Notes: a model not told the origin generated them from the letters alone. 64,000 nucleotides of DNA from an uncultured Bacilli bacterium (GCA_910579455.1 CAJTUT010000002.1:45217-109216), one strand, 5' to 3'. Shown: positions 44,749 to 53,694, counted from the first letter of the stretch. A program made the numbers and translations.

Positions 44749-45759
44749 TTATTCATCAATTTCTTTTTCATCTAAATCTATATGAAGATTAATATCTTCT
44801 TCTGTAGGTAATTTTTCTAATATATCTTTAGGTATATATTTCTCTATTTCGTATGACGACACACCGATTGGTACATTAGTACTTTCTAAAGACCATTCCA
44901 CAGATAACTTGTCTTTTTCTCTACAAAGCAAAAGACCTATTGTAGGTTTATCATATTCTTTTTTTAAAATATTATCTACTGCTTTAACATAAAAACCTAA
45001 TTGTCCTATATAATCCGGCTTAAATGCACTAGCCTTCAACTCTACAACTATATAGCATCTTAATTCCAAATGATAAAATAAAAGATCAATATAATAATCA
45101 CTTTCAGGAGTAGATACTTTGTATTGATTTCCAACAAAACTAAAACCTGTCCCAAGTTCTAATAAAACATTCCTAATCTTCATAAGCATAGCATTTTCTA
45201 ATTCTTGTTCTTTATAGTCATCTTTTAGTGTAATGAAATCAAAAATATAAGGATCTTTTATTGTGCTATTTACTAAATCACTATCATATAAAGATTTTTT
45301 AAAATTGTTACTACTATTTCCTATCCTAAGATGATAATTATTATCTATTTGAAGCGCTAACATATTTCTTCCCCAACCATTTTTTATAATTTCATTGGCA
45401 TAAAGTTCTCTAATTTTTCTATCCTTTATTTTGCTAATTAATAGTAAATTATGTCCCCAAGGTAATTTGGCAACAAGCTGTTGCCATTTTTCATCATCAC
45501 AATATTCTTCATAAAATAAACACATAGATCTTATATTTCTTTCAGAAAATCCTTTCATATTCGGAAAAGCTAATTTTAATTCTATCGATACCTCTTTTAC
45601 AAAATTATTACCATACTTTTTATTTTCAGAAACAATTTTACCCAATTTAAAATAAAGCATAATTAAGTTACTATTCACTTCTTGAATTGTTTTAATCTGA
45701 GCTTTCTTTATTTCATCTTTTATATTATTTATAGTTTCTTTCATATTTTTATCTAACAA
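44749..45759 (-). CDS. YhcG-type (DUF1016) PD-(D/E)XK nuclease
   Basis: The 336-residue protein has the two parts of the family: an N-terminal helical domain (KLGKIVSENKKYGNNFVKEV, FSERNIRSMCLFYEEY, KLPWGHNLLLISKIKD) and a C-terminal nuclease fold with SDYYIDLLFYHLELRCYIVV and ELKASAFKPDYIGQL, where Asp, Glu and Lys form the catalytic set. YhcG proteins occur with restriction-modification and mobile elements and are thought to act in DNA processing or defence. The TTG start fits AAGGAGG at eight bases; the ATG five codons later has no such site. It stands alone in an accessory region. Confidence 0.85.
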   Translation of the reverse strand: MLDKNMKETINNIKDEIKKAQIKTIQEVNSNLIMLYFKLGKIVSENKKYGNNFVKEVSIELKLAFPNMKGFSERNIRSMCLFYEEYCDDEKWQQLVAKLPWGHNLLLISKIKDRKIRELYANEIIKNGWGRNMLALQIDNNYHLRIGNSSNNFKKSLYDSDLVNSTIKDPYIFDFITLKDDYKEQELENAMLMKIRNVLLELGTGFSFVGNQYKVSTPESDYYIDLLFYHLELRCYIVVELKASAFKPDYIGQLGFYVKAVDNILKKEYDKPTIGLLLCREKDKLSVEWSLESTNVPIGVSSYEIEKYIPKDILEKLPTEEDINLHIDLDEKEIDE

Positions 45760-45796
45760 AAATATTTCCTCCTTAATTTTTAGTTTAGAGAGTTAA

Positions 45797-45812
45797 AAGG
45801 TGTAATCACCTT
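45797..45812. repeat. Short palindrome in the leader of the YhcG gene
   Basis: AAGGTG (45797-45802) and CACCTT (45807-45812) form a perfect 6-bp inverted repeat with a 4-base centre, about 40 bp before the start codon. It may be an operator or leader hairpin. An extended -10-like TGTTAAAAT sits upstream (box 45868-45873). Confidence 0.35.
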
Positions 45813-45970
45813 GTTAATTCCTACCTTATATTCGCTAGAAATAGCTATTTTTTACTAATTTTTATATATTTTAACATATTATTAATCAAAATATGCAAGA
45901 TGTTAATTCTCGCAAACCCTTATAAATAAATGATTTATTAAAGGGGTTAAATAAATCGTAATCAACCAGT

Positions 45971-46010
45971 TAATTGTCGAATTTTGTCGATTATTGTCCA
46001 TTATTATCAC
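45971..46010. repeat. Four tandem 10-bp units
   Basis: TAATTGTCGA, ATTTTGTCGA, TTATTGTCCA and TTATTATCAC follow one another with a period of exactly 10 bp. They lie between the decayed IMPase gene and the YhcG promoter. Period near one helical turn suits a protein-binding array. Confidence 0.5.
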
Positions 46011-46017
46011 ATCCTTA

Positions 46018-46558
46018 CTATTTCCCTTTTATCATTTCTACTACTTGAATATGTATTCTTCCATTAGTAACTAACAAAGTGTCAATATTTTGTCTTTTCA
46101 TACCTTTTAAATTAGTAACTTTTCCACCCGCTTCTTGTACTAATAATTTACCAGCAGCTGAACTTAATCCAATACTTGGTTTAACATTTAATACCCCATC
46201 TATTTTACCAGAAGCACACCATGCTAATTCTAATGCAGCAGATACTATCAATCTTAACCCTCTAACATTTGGCACTAACTTTTCTTCTACATCTATCACA
46301 TCTTTAATTTGCATATCATTATAATGCGATGTTAAACAAAAGGAGATTTTCTCCATTTTCTTCAGAATAGATAGAATGTTCAGGAAATTTATGACTTATA
46401 AATTCTATTATTCTATCATCTATATATTTATCTGTAGAAGTAACTATATCATTTAATTCTTTGTAAGAAATTTCATTTTTTAAATTTTTACTTTCTTCAT
46501 ATGCCTGAATTGTAATAGTCGATAATTCCTTTAATAAATCAAAATTAAAATCACTCAT
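46018..46558 (-). pseudogene. Decayed inositol-monophosphatase-family gene
   Basis: The first frame (ATG 46558, MSDFNFDLLKELSTITIQAY…) carries the IMPase N-terminal pattern VTSTDKYIDDRIIEFI and HSIYSEENGEN (metal-binding Glu). A second frame, reached after a shift and a gap, has ELAWCASGKIDGVLNVKP and AAGKLLVQEAGGKVTNLKG, the C-terminal pattern. The central DPIDGT metal motif is missing, and the usual WD before AAG is lost, so a working enzyme is excluded. The start overlaps the end of the upstream decayed gene (ATGA). Confidence 0.75.
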
Positions 46559-47020
46559 AAAATACCTCCTAATTTTTTTACATAATTGGATACACCTTTA
46601 TGTGACATTTCATGTGTAAGATGTGTTAATATCATTTTTTAGGTTTTAGTATATTAAATATTTCTATACTACCATTTATGTCAGCATGACCATGACCTTT
46701 ATTATTTAAACTATTGTCATCAGAAATTATTAAATCACAATTTTTTAATTTTTCTATTTGTAAAATTTTATTAAAATCACTCATATAAGCAAATTTAAAA
46801 TTATTAGAGCTAAATATATATCCATAACATAGTGCATCTGTACCCCATCTTTTTTGTGTTCAAGTTTTACAATTTCAATACTTATACCATCTATAAAAAA
46901 CGGATTGAATTCTTCTACTATTATTGTTTTATTTCTAATTCAGTTAAATCCTCATCTTCTGTATTATATTGTCCTAATGCATTATGAGGGACTTGCCCAT
47001 GTCTTACTATATACCTTCAT
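46555..47020 (-). pseudogene. Decayed histidine-phosphatase / MBL-fold hydrolase genes
   Basis: From ATG 47020 (AGGGGA upstream) a frame would read KVY-VRHGQVPHNALGQYN after repair of a small deletion, the start of a histidine phosphatase; EDEDLTELEIKQ follows, then stops. Beyond it, VEEFNPFFIDGISIEIVKLE, then after shifts GYIFSSNNFKFAYMSDFNKI, HGHADINGSIEIFNILKPKK and ILTHLTHEMSHKGV resemble the second half of a PhnP-like metallo-beta-lactamase-fold hydrolase. Both are broken by several frameshifts. They follow ASCH by 20 bp and overlap the IMPase start, so this was once an operon. Confidence 0.6.
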
Positions 47021-47040
47021 CTTTATCTTCCCCTTACACG

Positions 47041-47439
47041 TTACACGAGATAATCCTCTTGATAATCCCATAAACTTAATCTTCCTTTAATCGGAATCGA
47101 ACTAATTTTCCTTATATTTTCTATTTTAAATCCATATCCTTTCCATTCTTTGCATTTAATGACACCACTATAGATAATTTTATCCTTCTCTAATAACTTT
47201 TTTCTAAAGTTATTATCAACTTCTACGCAGTCAGTTATATTTCCTTTAGCAATAATACAACCAGTTGGATATTCTAAATTTAGATATTCAAACTTCTTCA
47301 TTGCTTTCTTATCTATACTTTTACCTGCATGAATTAATATTTCACCACGATATTTAGTTTTCCAAGTTCTAAATTCATATTCTTTTAAACCTTCTGCTAT
47401 TAATGTTGCCCATGGCTGCTTAACTGTTATCGCTTTCAT
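47041..47439 (-). CDS. ASCH-domain protein
   Basis: The 132-residue protein starts MKAITVKQPWATLIAEGLKE, followed by YEFRTWKTKYRGEILIHAGK and PTGCIIAKGNITDC, the pattern of ASCH/YqfB-like proteins that have a PUA-like fold and are linked to RNA binding or N4-acetylcytidine hydrolysis. It appears intact, with a GGAGGT site before the ATG. It is the only intact gene of what was a longer operon with the decayed genes downstream and a decayed DUF6870 copy upstream. Confidence 0.8.
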   Translation of the reverse strand: MKAITVKQPWATLIAEGLKEYEFRTWKTKYRGEILIHAGKSIDKKAMKKFEYLNLEYPTGCIIAKGNITDCVEVDNNFRKKLLEKDKIIYSGVIKCKEWKGYGFKIENIRKISSIPIKGRLSLWDYQEDYLV

Positions 47440-47454
47440 ATTTTACCTCCACAA

Positions 47455-47534
47455 CTATCCATATAAATTTTCTAAAAAACTAGTAAAGCAATCCCTCTGT
47501 TTTATCCAAATCTAAATATCGAATTCTTATTAGT
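47455..47534 (-). pseudogene. C-terminal remnant of a second DUF6870 gene
   Basis: The minus strand reads LIRIRYLDLDKT and then, after a one-base shift, RDCFTSFLENLYG and a stop, matching LVRIRFSENTDLTAEDCLTN and VLKNLYR at the end of the intact DUF6870 gene at 44386. It lies 15 bp before the ASCH start, just as the intact copy lies 16 bp before the HD gene. Confidence 0.55.
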
Positions 47535-47551
47535 ATTTTATTATACTATCT

Positions 47552-48538
47552 TTATCTTTTTCTTCCTTTTTTTTCTATCTCATAAGCTATGGAATCGTAA
47601 GCACTGGCTAATTTATTCCTTATCCGTTGATAGATACCTTTTTGTACTTTTTTTTCTAGCCTCTCCACTAAAACTGGCAATGACTCATGATCCATCAGCT
47701 CTGTATAGTTACAATTTTTTGGAAAATTACTCATGATTTCATCTCGATTTTTTTGAACAATTGGTATATATTGATCCATTATATTATCATATATAGCATT
47801 TTGATCGTGTTTTATAAAATCCTTCATCCCTCTAAATGATTGACTATCAGCCTTACCACGTAATGCTTTTAAAACATATTCTGTTTTAGATTTTGTAAAA
47901 TAATGATTTATTTGCATTTTTTTACATTGTCCATAAGAATTGAATGGACCCTTTATAACATGACCGTCTTCATCAATGCTATAATACCCCTTCATATATA
48001 CTGGATAGTGTGGATTTTGAAAGGTAACTACCTTTCTAGGATTACATATAGTTTTTATATGTCTATTGACATCAAAATCATCTTCTGCCCTAAATTTGTA
48101 ATTTTCTATCACAAGCCCTTTTGGTGGCTTCTCATAACCATTAGATCCATATATCCTCCAATTAATTGCTACTCCTGCAGCACCCTCTTTTTTTGCTAGT
48201 ACATCATCGACAATATCACCTAGATCATTATCTTCATGTGGTATAACAAACTCATCAATATCAATAAAACCCATATATTTTGATTCATCTTTATATTTCT
48301 TTATGGCATCCGCATATACTATATTTTGCATATTTTTTCCTGGTACATATTGATATACTACAATTCCATTCTCAATATATGGATTTAATAATTTTTTCAA
48401 GTCATCAGAACTTTCATTATCATATATATAAAATTTATTTACCCCAACTAGTCTATGAAACTCGATCCATTCTATAATATAGGGTTCTTCATTTTTAACA
48501 ATCGCTACAAAGGACAATTTATTTTTATTGCTTTCCAC
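47552..48538 (-). CDS. Glycosyltransferase, GT92/GT2-like
   Basis: The 328-residue protein begins KLSFVAIVKNEEPYIIEWIE, typical of GT92-type and related glycosyltransferases, and carries FYIYDNESSDD, the metal-binding DxD in YMGFIDIDEFVIPH, and INHYFTKSKTEYVLKALRGK near the end. It probably transfers a sugar to a cell-surface glycan, but the donor and acceptor are unknown. The start is GTG 48538, seven bases after GGGGGA. No membrane segment is seen. It stands between the accessory block and the lepB genes. Confidence 0.75.
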   Translation of the reverse strand: MESNKNKLSFVAIVKNEEPYIIEWIEFHRLVGVNKFYIYDNESSDDLKKLLNPYIENGIVVYQYVPGKNMQNIVYADAIKKYKDESKYMGFIDIDEFVIPHEDNDLGDIVDDVLAKKEGAAGVAINWRIYGSNGYEKPPKGLVIENYKFRAEDDFDVNRHIKTICNPRKVVTFQNPHYPVYMKGYYSIDEDGHVIKGPFNSYGQCKKMQINHYFTKSKTEYVLKALRGKADSQSFRGMKDFIKHDQNAIYDNIMDQYIPIVQKNRDEIMSNFPKNCNYTELMDHESLPVLVERLEKKVQKGIYQRIRNKLASAYDSIAYEIEKKGRKR

Positions 48539-48647
48539 TTCTTATTCCCCCAATCATCTCTGTACATTTTTATGCATTCCTTCCTTTTAATAGCAATACC
48601 TTTTTACTTTAAGCAAATGTCTCCTTACCATACATAACAATCCCACA

Positions 48648-49199
48648 TTAGACTCTTAGTTTTATATTTGAAGACTCCTCTATACTATACTCATATATTT
48701 TTGCGTTTTCACATTCTAATAACGTAGAATCGATTCCATAACAATACCAATCGATTGCTCTTTTAATTCCACCATGTGTTACTAGTAAAATACTTTTATC
48801 ATAATACTTTACTTTTATCTCATTCAAAAAGCTAACAGTTCTTTCATAAACACTTTTCATAGATTCTAACTCAGGATACTTTTTTTGTGATGAATAACTC
48901 CAAAATTCTTTCCAATCCAAGTCTTCAAAAGAAACACCTTCATATAAGCCCATATTCCTCTCTTCTAGTCTTTTATCGACGAATACAGGTATCTTTTTAT
49001 CTAAATTAAATAAATCCAATGTATCAATCACTCTTTTTATAGGTGAGGAAAATACCATATTAATATCCAATTGTCTTAACTTTTCTCCTACCCTTATCGC
49101 CTGAATTTTTCCATTTTTATTTAACGGTTCTTCTTTACTAGCAATCAACTTGTTTTTGCCCATTTCAGTTTCGCCATGTCTAACTACATAAATCTTCAT
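48648..49199 (-). CDS. Histidine phosphatase family protein
   Basis: The 183-residue protein has the catalytic RHG motif at its start (MKIYVVRHGETEMG), FSSPIKRVIDT with the second Arg, the acid residue region LEERNMGLYEG and the second His in LLVTHGGIKRAI. This is the phosphoglycerate-mutase-like fold acting as a phosphatase. The substrate is unknown. Its ATG overlaps the lepB stop (TAATG), so both are co-transcribed. Confidence 0.85.
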   Translation of the reverse strand: MKIYVVRHGETEMGKNKLIASKEEPLNKNGKIQAIRVGEKLRQLDINMVFSSPIKRVIDTLDLFNLDKKIPVFVDKRLEERNMGLYEGVSFEDLDWKEFWSYSSQKKYPELESMKSVYERTVSFLNEIKVKYYDKSILLVTHGGIKRAIDWYCYGIDSTLLECENAKIYEYSIEESSNIKLRV

Positions 49200-49714
49200 T
49201 ACTCTTTTATTCCCATTCGATGAGGTGGAAATAATGTTAAAGAGGTTTTGCCAATAATATTTTTCTTTGGAATAAAACCGATCATTCTACTATCCATAGA
49301 ATTTCCTCTATTATCACCCAGAACAAAATAATAATGATCTGGTACCTGTTTGGAATCTAATTCCTCTAACGTAAAGTCTTCTGTTTTTTTATGAGAGAAA
49401 TTTTCATCCACTTTCTTTCCATTAATATATAAAATATTATCTTTATATTCAACATTTTCTCCAGGAAGGCCAATTACCCGTTTAATTAAATATTCCTTAT
49501 CTTGTCTTATTACAACAATATCAAACCGTTTAATAGGAGAAAATCTATAACTTAATTTGTCTAAAATCATAATATCCTTATTTTCTAAAGTATCGTCCAT
49601 AGAATTCCCATTCACCTTAATAAAAGCAACTACATAATATCTTAAAAGTAATACCACGATAATTACTATAATATATATTCCTACTTCTTTAAAAAATTTT
49701 TTTGCCTTTTCCAT
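49199..49714 (-). CDS. lepB: Type I signal peptidase (P-type)
   Basis: The 171-residue enzyme removes signal peptides from exported proteins. It has one N-terminal membrane segment (about 11-30), the catalytic Ser in NGNSMDDTLEN (about 38), the general base Lys in YLIKRVIGLPGE (about 78), and GDNRGNSMDSR. It is of the bacterial Ser/Lys P-type, not the Ser/His ER type represented by SipW, so it is not an obvious partner for the SipW-like signal of the surface proteins. Promoter at 49741-49769. Confidence 0.93.
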   Translation of the reverse strand: MEKAKKFFKEVGIYIIVIIVVLLLRYYVVAFIKVNGNSMDDTLENKDIMILDKLSYRFSPIKRFDIVVIRQDKEYLIKRVIGLPGENVEYKDNILYINGKKVDENFSHKKTEDFTLEELDSKQVPDHYYFVLGDNRGNSMDSRMIGFIPKKNIIGKTSLTLFPPHRMGIKE

Positions 49715-49740
49715 CTATATCCCTCCATACTATATTATAT

Positions 49741-49769
49741 ATTATAAGTAATTTTGACTTGACTTTCAA
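49741..49769 (-). promoter_or_regulatory. lepB promoter
   Basis: -35 TTGAAA (49764-49769), 17-bp spacer, -10 TATAAT (49741-49746) on the minus strand. Confidence 0.75.
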
Positions 49770-49770
49770 G

Positions 49771-49800
49771 AAAAGAAAAAGAAATCATTAGATAATTTCT
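49771..49800 (-). terminator. rplS terminator
   Basis: AGAAAT (49780-49785) and ATTTCT (49795-49800) form a stem followed on the minus strand by TTTTCTTTT. It overlaps the rplS stop codon and precedes the lepB promoter. Confidence 0.55.
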
Positions 49801-50162
49801 TCTTCTTTCTTAGAACCCTTTTGTCCTCTTTCTTTAATCTTATATTGACCAACATAATCCTTTAAGAAAGTTAATTTGGCACGTCTTACCTTTCCCTTAC
49901 GTATTACAGTAAGCTTATCAATCTTTGGTGAGTTTACAGGAAAAATCCTCTCTACTCCTACACCTGATGACATCTTACGAACAGTAAAAGTTTCGGAAAC
50001 GCTTCCGTTGCGTTTTGCTACTACAACACCTTCAAAGGCTTGAATACGTTCTCTTTTTCCCTCAATAATCTTATAGTCAACTCTAACAGTATCTCCTACA
50101 CGAAATTCAGGAATATCAGTTCTTAATTGTTTTTTGTTAATTTCGTCAATAATATTAGTCAT
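49788..50162 (-). CDS. rplS: Large ribosomal subunit protein bL19
   Basis: L19 sits at the interface of the two ribosomal subunits. The 124-residue protein has FRVGDTVRVDYKIIEGKRER, FEGVVVAKRNGSVSETFTVR, GVGVERIFPVNSPKIDKL and RRAKLTFLKDYVG, all typical. An AAAGGAGATAG site precedes the ATG. It is separated from trmD-rimM in this genome, and has its own promoter with a hairpin-containing leader. Confidence 0.97.
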   Translation of the reverse strand: MTNIIDEINKKQLRTDIPEFRVGDTVRVDYKIIEGKRERIQAFEGVVVAKRNGSVSETFTVRKMSSGVGVERIFPVNSPKIDKLTVIRKGKVRRAKLTFLKDYVGQYKIKERGQKGSKKEEEII

Positions 50163-50188
50163 ACTCTATCTCCTTTCATATATTACCA

Positions 50189-50219
50189 AATGATCATAAA
50201 TAAAATTCATCGGATCATT
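50189..50219 (-). promoter_or_regulatory. Leader hairpin of rplS
   Basis: AATGATC (50189-50195) and GATCATT (50213-50219) form a perfect 7-bp stem in the leader, ending about 27 bp before the start codon and close to the start of transcription. Many rplS genes of Firmicutes have an L19-binding leader; this hairpin could be such a site, but I could not match it to the known consensus. Confidence 0.4.
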
Positions 50220-50234
50220 CTCCTGACGAGATAA

Positions 50235-50263
50235 ATTATAACATAAAGATTTAAAAGATGCAA
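50235..50263 (-). promoter_or_regulatory. rplS promoter
   Basis: -35 TTGCAT (50258-50263), 17-bp spacer, extended -10 TGTTATAAT (box 50235-50240) on the minus strand. Confidence 0.75.
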
Positions 50264-50376
50264 TTATTTTTAGTACATTATATTAAATCTTACAAAATGT
50301 ATTTCTCTTTTTATCCATTCTTCTACTTTACTATGATAAAACCGTAACCGTTTTTGCCATTAATAATGTAATCCAT

Positions 50377-52716
50377 TTATCTTTTCCAAGTCCAATTTTT
50401 AATATATGGCATGTCTTCACCAAATTCCTTAATATAATCTGAGTGCTTCTTCAACATATCATAACACCAATCTGATAAGATCTTAGCATTCTTACGATAC
50501 TTAGGAATCAATTCAATTGCTGCAATAACTAAGTGAAATCGATCAATTTTATTTTGAACCCTGATATCAAAAGATGTAGTAATTGTTCCTTCTTCTTGAT
50601 AGCCATGAACATGTAAATCCCTATTTTTTCTTTTATAGGTTAATTGATGAATTAGATCAGGATAACCATGAAAGTTAAATAAAATAGGCTTATCTTTAGT
50701 AAAAATTTCATCATAATCTTCATCGATTAATCCATGAGGGTGAATTTCCTTTGATTGTAACCTCATTAAATCTACCACATTAACTACCCATATTTTAATC
50801 CCCTTAATCGATGTCTTTAAAATATCAACTGCTGCTAGAGTCTCCAATGTTGGAGTTTCCCCACAACAGGCCATAACAATATCTGGATTAGTTACATCGT
50901 CACTAGCAAAATCCCAAATTCCTACTCCCTTCTTACAGTGCCTTTTAGCCTCTTTTTTATTAAGCCATTGTGGTCTAGGATGTTTAGAAGCCACAATCAC
51001 ATTAATATGATCCTTCGTCTTAATACAATGATCAAAACAAGAAAGTAAACAATTCGCATCAGGTGGTAAATACATTCTAACAATATCTGCCTTTTTGGTT
51101 ACTAAGTGATTTAAAAATCCAGGATCTTGATGAGTATATCCATTATGATCTTGTTGAAAGACATGAGAAACTAATAAATAATTTAGCGAGGCAATTTCTT
51201 CACGCCACGGAATATCCCTACACACCTTTAACCATTTTGCATGTTGACTAGCCATAGAATCAATGATTCTTACAAAAGCCTCATAACTATGTATAAAACC
51301 ATACCTTCCTGTTAATAAATACCCTTCTAACATCCCCTCACAAACATGTTCTGAAAGAAAAGAGTCCATAACCCTACCTTTACTAGATAAAAACTCATCC
51401 TGTTTTAATACTTTACTATTCCAAGTTCTTGATTCTGTTTCAAAAACATGATGAAATCTATTTGATAATGCTTCATCGGGACCAAAAACTCTAAAATTCT
51501 TATTTCTAGAATTCAGCTTAAATAAATCTCTAAGATAGTTTCCAAGTTCCATAGTATCCTGTGTAACTACTACTCCAGGAGTTGGTACCTCTACTGCATA
51601 TTTTTCCCAACTAGGAGTAATTAATTCTTTTAATAAAAGTCCACCATTAGCATATGGAGAAGCTCCCATACATTTAGATGGAGGTGGTGCCAAATCCCTT
51701 AGTCTTTTTATTAGGCGACCATCTTGATCAAATAACTCCTCGGGTTTATAGCTTTTTAGCCATTTTTCAAGCAATGCTAAGTTCTCAATATGTTCATTAT
51801 CAACAGGAATAGGAACTTGATGTGATCGAAAACTATTCTCTATTTGCTTTTGCTCTACTTGTTTTGGACCTGTCCATCCCTTTGGTGTCGTCAATACAAT
51901 CATCGGATATCTAACGGTTGTAAGTTCACCACTCTTGATCTTTTTTATATCCTTAATAACATCATCTAAAGCCTTTGCCATAACATCATGAAGCCTTAAA
52001 GGAACATCACCAGATACATGATAAACCTTATATCCACATCCCTCAAAAAAATGATTAATCTCACTTGTTGACATTCTACCAAAAATAGTAGGTGATGCTA
52101 TTTTATATCCATTTCGATGTAATATCGGTAAAACAACCCCATCTGTTTTAGGGTTTAAAAACTTATTAATATGCCAACTAGTAGCAAGTGGTCCTGTTTC
52201 TGCCTCTCCATCTCCAATAACACAAGCAGCTATTAAATCAGGATTATCCAGAACTGCCCCATAAGCATGTGCCAAGCTATATCCTAATTCTCCTCCTTCA
52301 TTTATAGATCCTGGAGTCTCAGGTGCAACATGAGAAGATACACCTTGAGGAAAACTAAACTGCTTATTTAGTTTTTTTAACCCCTCCTCATTTTCCGAAA
52401 TATCAGGATAAAATTTTGAATAAGTACCATCCAAATAATTATTAGCAATCATGGCCTGACCACCATGACCAGGTCCTGAAATATAAATTATTTTTAAATT
52501 ATACTTTTTAATAATCCTATTCAAATGAACATAAATGAAATTTTGACCAGGTGCAGTTCCAAAATGCCCCACAATGTTGGGTTTAATATCATTTATACTT
52601 AGTTTTCTTCTTAAAAGTGGATTATCTAATAGATAAAGCTGAGTCACTGATAAATAATTACAAGCTCTAAAATAACCATCTATATTCATTAATTCATCTT
52701 TTGTCAATACCTTCAT
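50377..52716 (-). CDS. xfp: Phosphoketolase (xylulose-5-phosphate/fructose-6-phosphate)
   Basis: The 779-residue TPP enzyme splits xylulose 5-phosphate (and often fructose 6-phosphate) into acetyl phosphate and a triose or tetrose phosphate. Motifs: GHFGTAPGQNFIYVHLNRII, YISGPGHGGQAMIANNYLDG, SFPQGVSSHVAPETPGSINE, the TPP motif VIGDGEAETGPLATSW, and DHNGYTHQDPGFL. It implies a phosphoketolase pathway with acetate and ATP formation. A GAGGGATTAG site precedes the ATG. It is likely monocistronic, from the promoter at 52748-52756. Confidence 0.95.
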   Translation of the reverse strand: MKVLTKDELMNIDGYFRACNYLSVTQLYLLDNPLLRRKLSINDIKPNIVGHFGTAPGQNFIYVHLNRIIKKYNLKIIYISGPGHGGQAMIANNYLDGTYSKFYPDISENEEGLKKLNKQFSFPQGVSSHVAPETPGSINEGGELGYSLAHAYGAVLDNPDLIAACVIGDGEAETGPLATSWHINKFLNPKTDGVVLPILHRNGYKIASPTIFGRMSTSEINHFFEGCGYKVYHVSGDVPLRLHDVMAKALDDVIKDIKKIKSGELTTVRYPMIVLTTPKGWTGPKQVEQKQIENSFRSHQVPIPVDNEHIENLALLEKWLKSYKPEELFDQDGRLIKRLRDLAPPPSKCMGASPYANGGLLLKELITPSWEKYAVEVPTPGVVVTQDTMELGNYLRDLFKLNSRNKNFRVFGPDEALSNRFHHVFETESRTWNSKVLKQDEFLSSKGRVMDSFLSEHVCEGMLEGYLLTGRYGFIHSYEAFVRIIDSMASQHAKWLKVCRDIPWREEIASLNYLLVSHVFQQDHNGYTHQDPGFLNHLVTKKADIVRMYLPPDANCLLSCFDHCIKTKDHINVIVASKHPRPQWLNKKEAKRHCKKGVGIWDFASDDVTNPDIVMACCGETPTLETLAAVDILKTSIKGIKIWVVNVVDLMRLQSKEIHPHGLIDEDYDEIFTKDKPILFNFHGYPDLIHQLTYKRKNRDLHVHGYQEEGTITTSFDIRVQNKIDRFHLVIAAIELIPKYRKNAKILSDWCYDMLKKHSDYIKEFGEDMPYIKNWTWKR

Positions 52717-52747
52717 TCTAATCCCTCTATTCTTATTCTTACTTAAT

Positions 52748-52756
52748 ATTATAGCA
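52748..52756 (-). promoter_or_regulatory. Extended -10 promoter of xfp
   Basis: TGCTATAAT on the minus strand (box 52748-52753), 32 bp before the start codon. No good -35. Confidence 0.55.
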
Positions 52757-52828
52757 AGAAAAAAGAATCCCGTCTATAACGAATTCAATTTTTCTTGGGT
52801 TATAAAATCTACAAAAAAAACATAAATT

Positions 52829-53605
52829 TTAATTCTTAATTTGGACACTTTCTAACAAGAAATGATTCCTATCCTTTATAAATGTAAATGTAGTAATAGG
52901 TAAATTATCCTTTATTTCATGATATTGACGTTTTGTATTCATAACTAAGTTTTTTGAATGAATACAATTCTGATAACTACTATAATATCCCGAAAAAGGA
53001 CCACACGTATCACCACAATAATTACTGTACAAAATATGGGTATTTATAATATAGTGATTACCATCTATTTTACTAGATACAAAATAAATATCTGTATCCA
53101 TAGAAGGGCCTCCCCCATGCTCATGGGTATCTACAGACGTATAAGTCTTACTTTCATTGTTTAACTTATATAAAGCATCATCCCCAACATGACACTCTAT
53201 ATCTTCATAAATTGCTTGAAATCCAGATATAAAATAATTATGATACATCTCCTTTAAATCTTCTATCTTATAATAATTGTTAATATTTTCGTCCCTTTTT
53301 AATGCCAGAATACCAAACTGTAATTTTAGTTGGTTTTCTATTTTATTAATATCCAAAATAGGATACTCACTTTTAAATACCTCATTATATAATTCTATTT
53401 GAAAAAGCAATTGATCAACTTCACTATAATACATCTCTTTTCTAGCACCATCTTTTTTTAATGGTTTTTCATCTTGTTTTTTCATATATTCAAAATAACC
53501 AATATATCCTAGCGAAAGCAATAACAATAAAACTAATATGACAATTGTTACGGTTTTCCCAGTAGATTTTTTAACTTTATAAACTATCTTTGTCCTTTCA
53601 TTCAT
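52829..53605 (-). CDS. Membrane-anchored protein of unknown function
   Basis: I do not recognise this 258-residue protein. It has a short basic N-terminus, one membrane segment at about 18-40 (VTIVILVLLLLLSLGYIGYF) and an extracellular domain with a few Cys (YSNYCGDTCGPFSGYYSS) that could form a disulphide or bind metal, and a HEHGGGPSMDTD segment. A type II membrane orientation with the bulk outside is likely. AAGAAGG precedes the ATG. It lies between phosphoketolase and the trmD operon, without obvious partners. Confidence 0.6.
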   Translation of the reverse strand: MNERTKIVYKVKKSTGKTVTIVILVLLLLLSLGYIGYFEYMKKQDEKPLKKDGARKEMYYSEVDQLLFQIELYNEVFKSEYPILDINKIENQLKLQFGILALKRDENINNYYKIEDLKEMYHNYFISGFQAIYEDIECHVGDDALYKLNNESKTYTSVDTHEHGGGPSMDTDIYFVSSKIDGNHYIINTHILYSNYCGDTCGPFSGYYSSYQNCIHSKNLVMNTKRQYHEIKDNLPITTFTFIKDRNHFLLESVQIKN

Positions 53606-53660
53606 GCCAACACCTTCTTTTAATTAAAAAGTATCATAACAAAAAGAAAGAGGCAACAGA

Positions 53661-53694
53661 ATAAAAAAAATAGATTATCAATTGACAATCTATT
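53661..53694 (-). terminator. Terminator of the rimM-trmD operon
   Basis: TAGATT (53671-53676) and AATCTA (53687-53692), with flanking A/T pairs, form a hairpin followed on the minus strand by a run of eight T. It overlaps the stop of the last gene. Confidence 0.7.
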
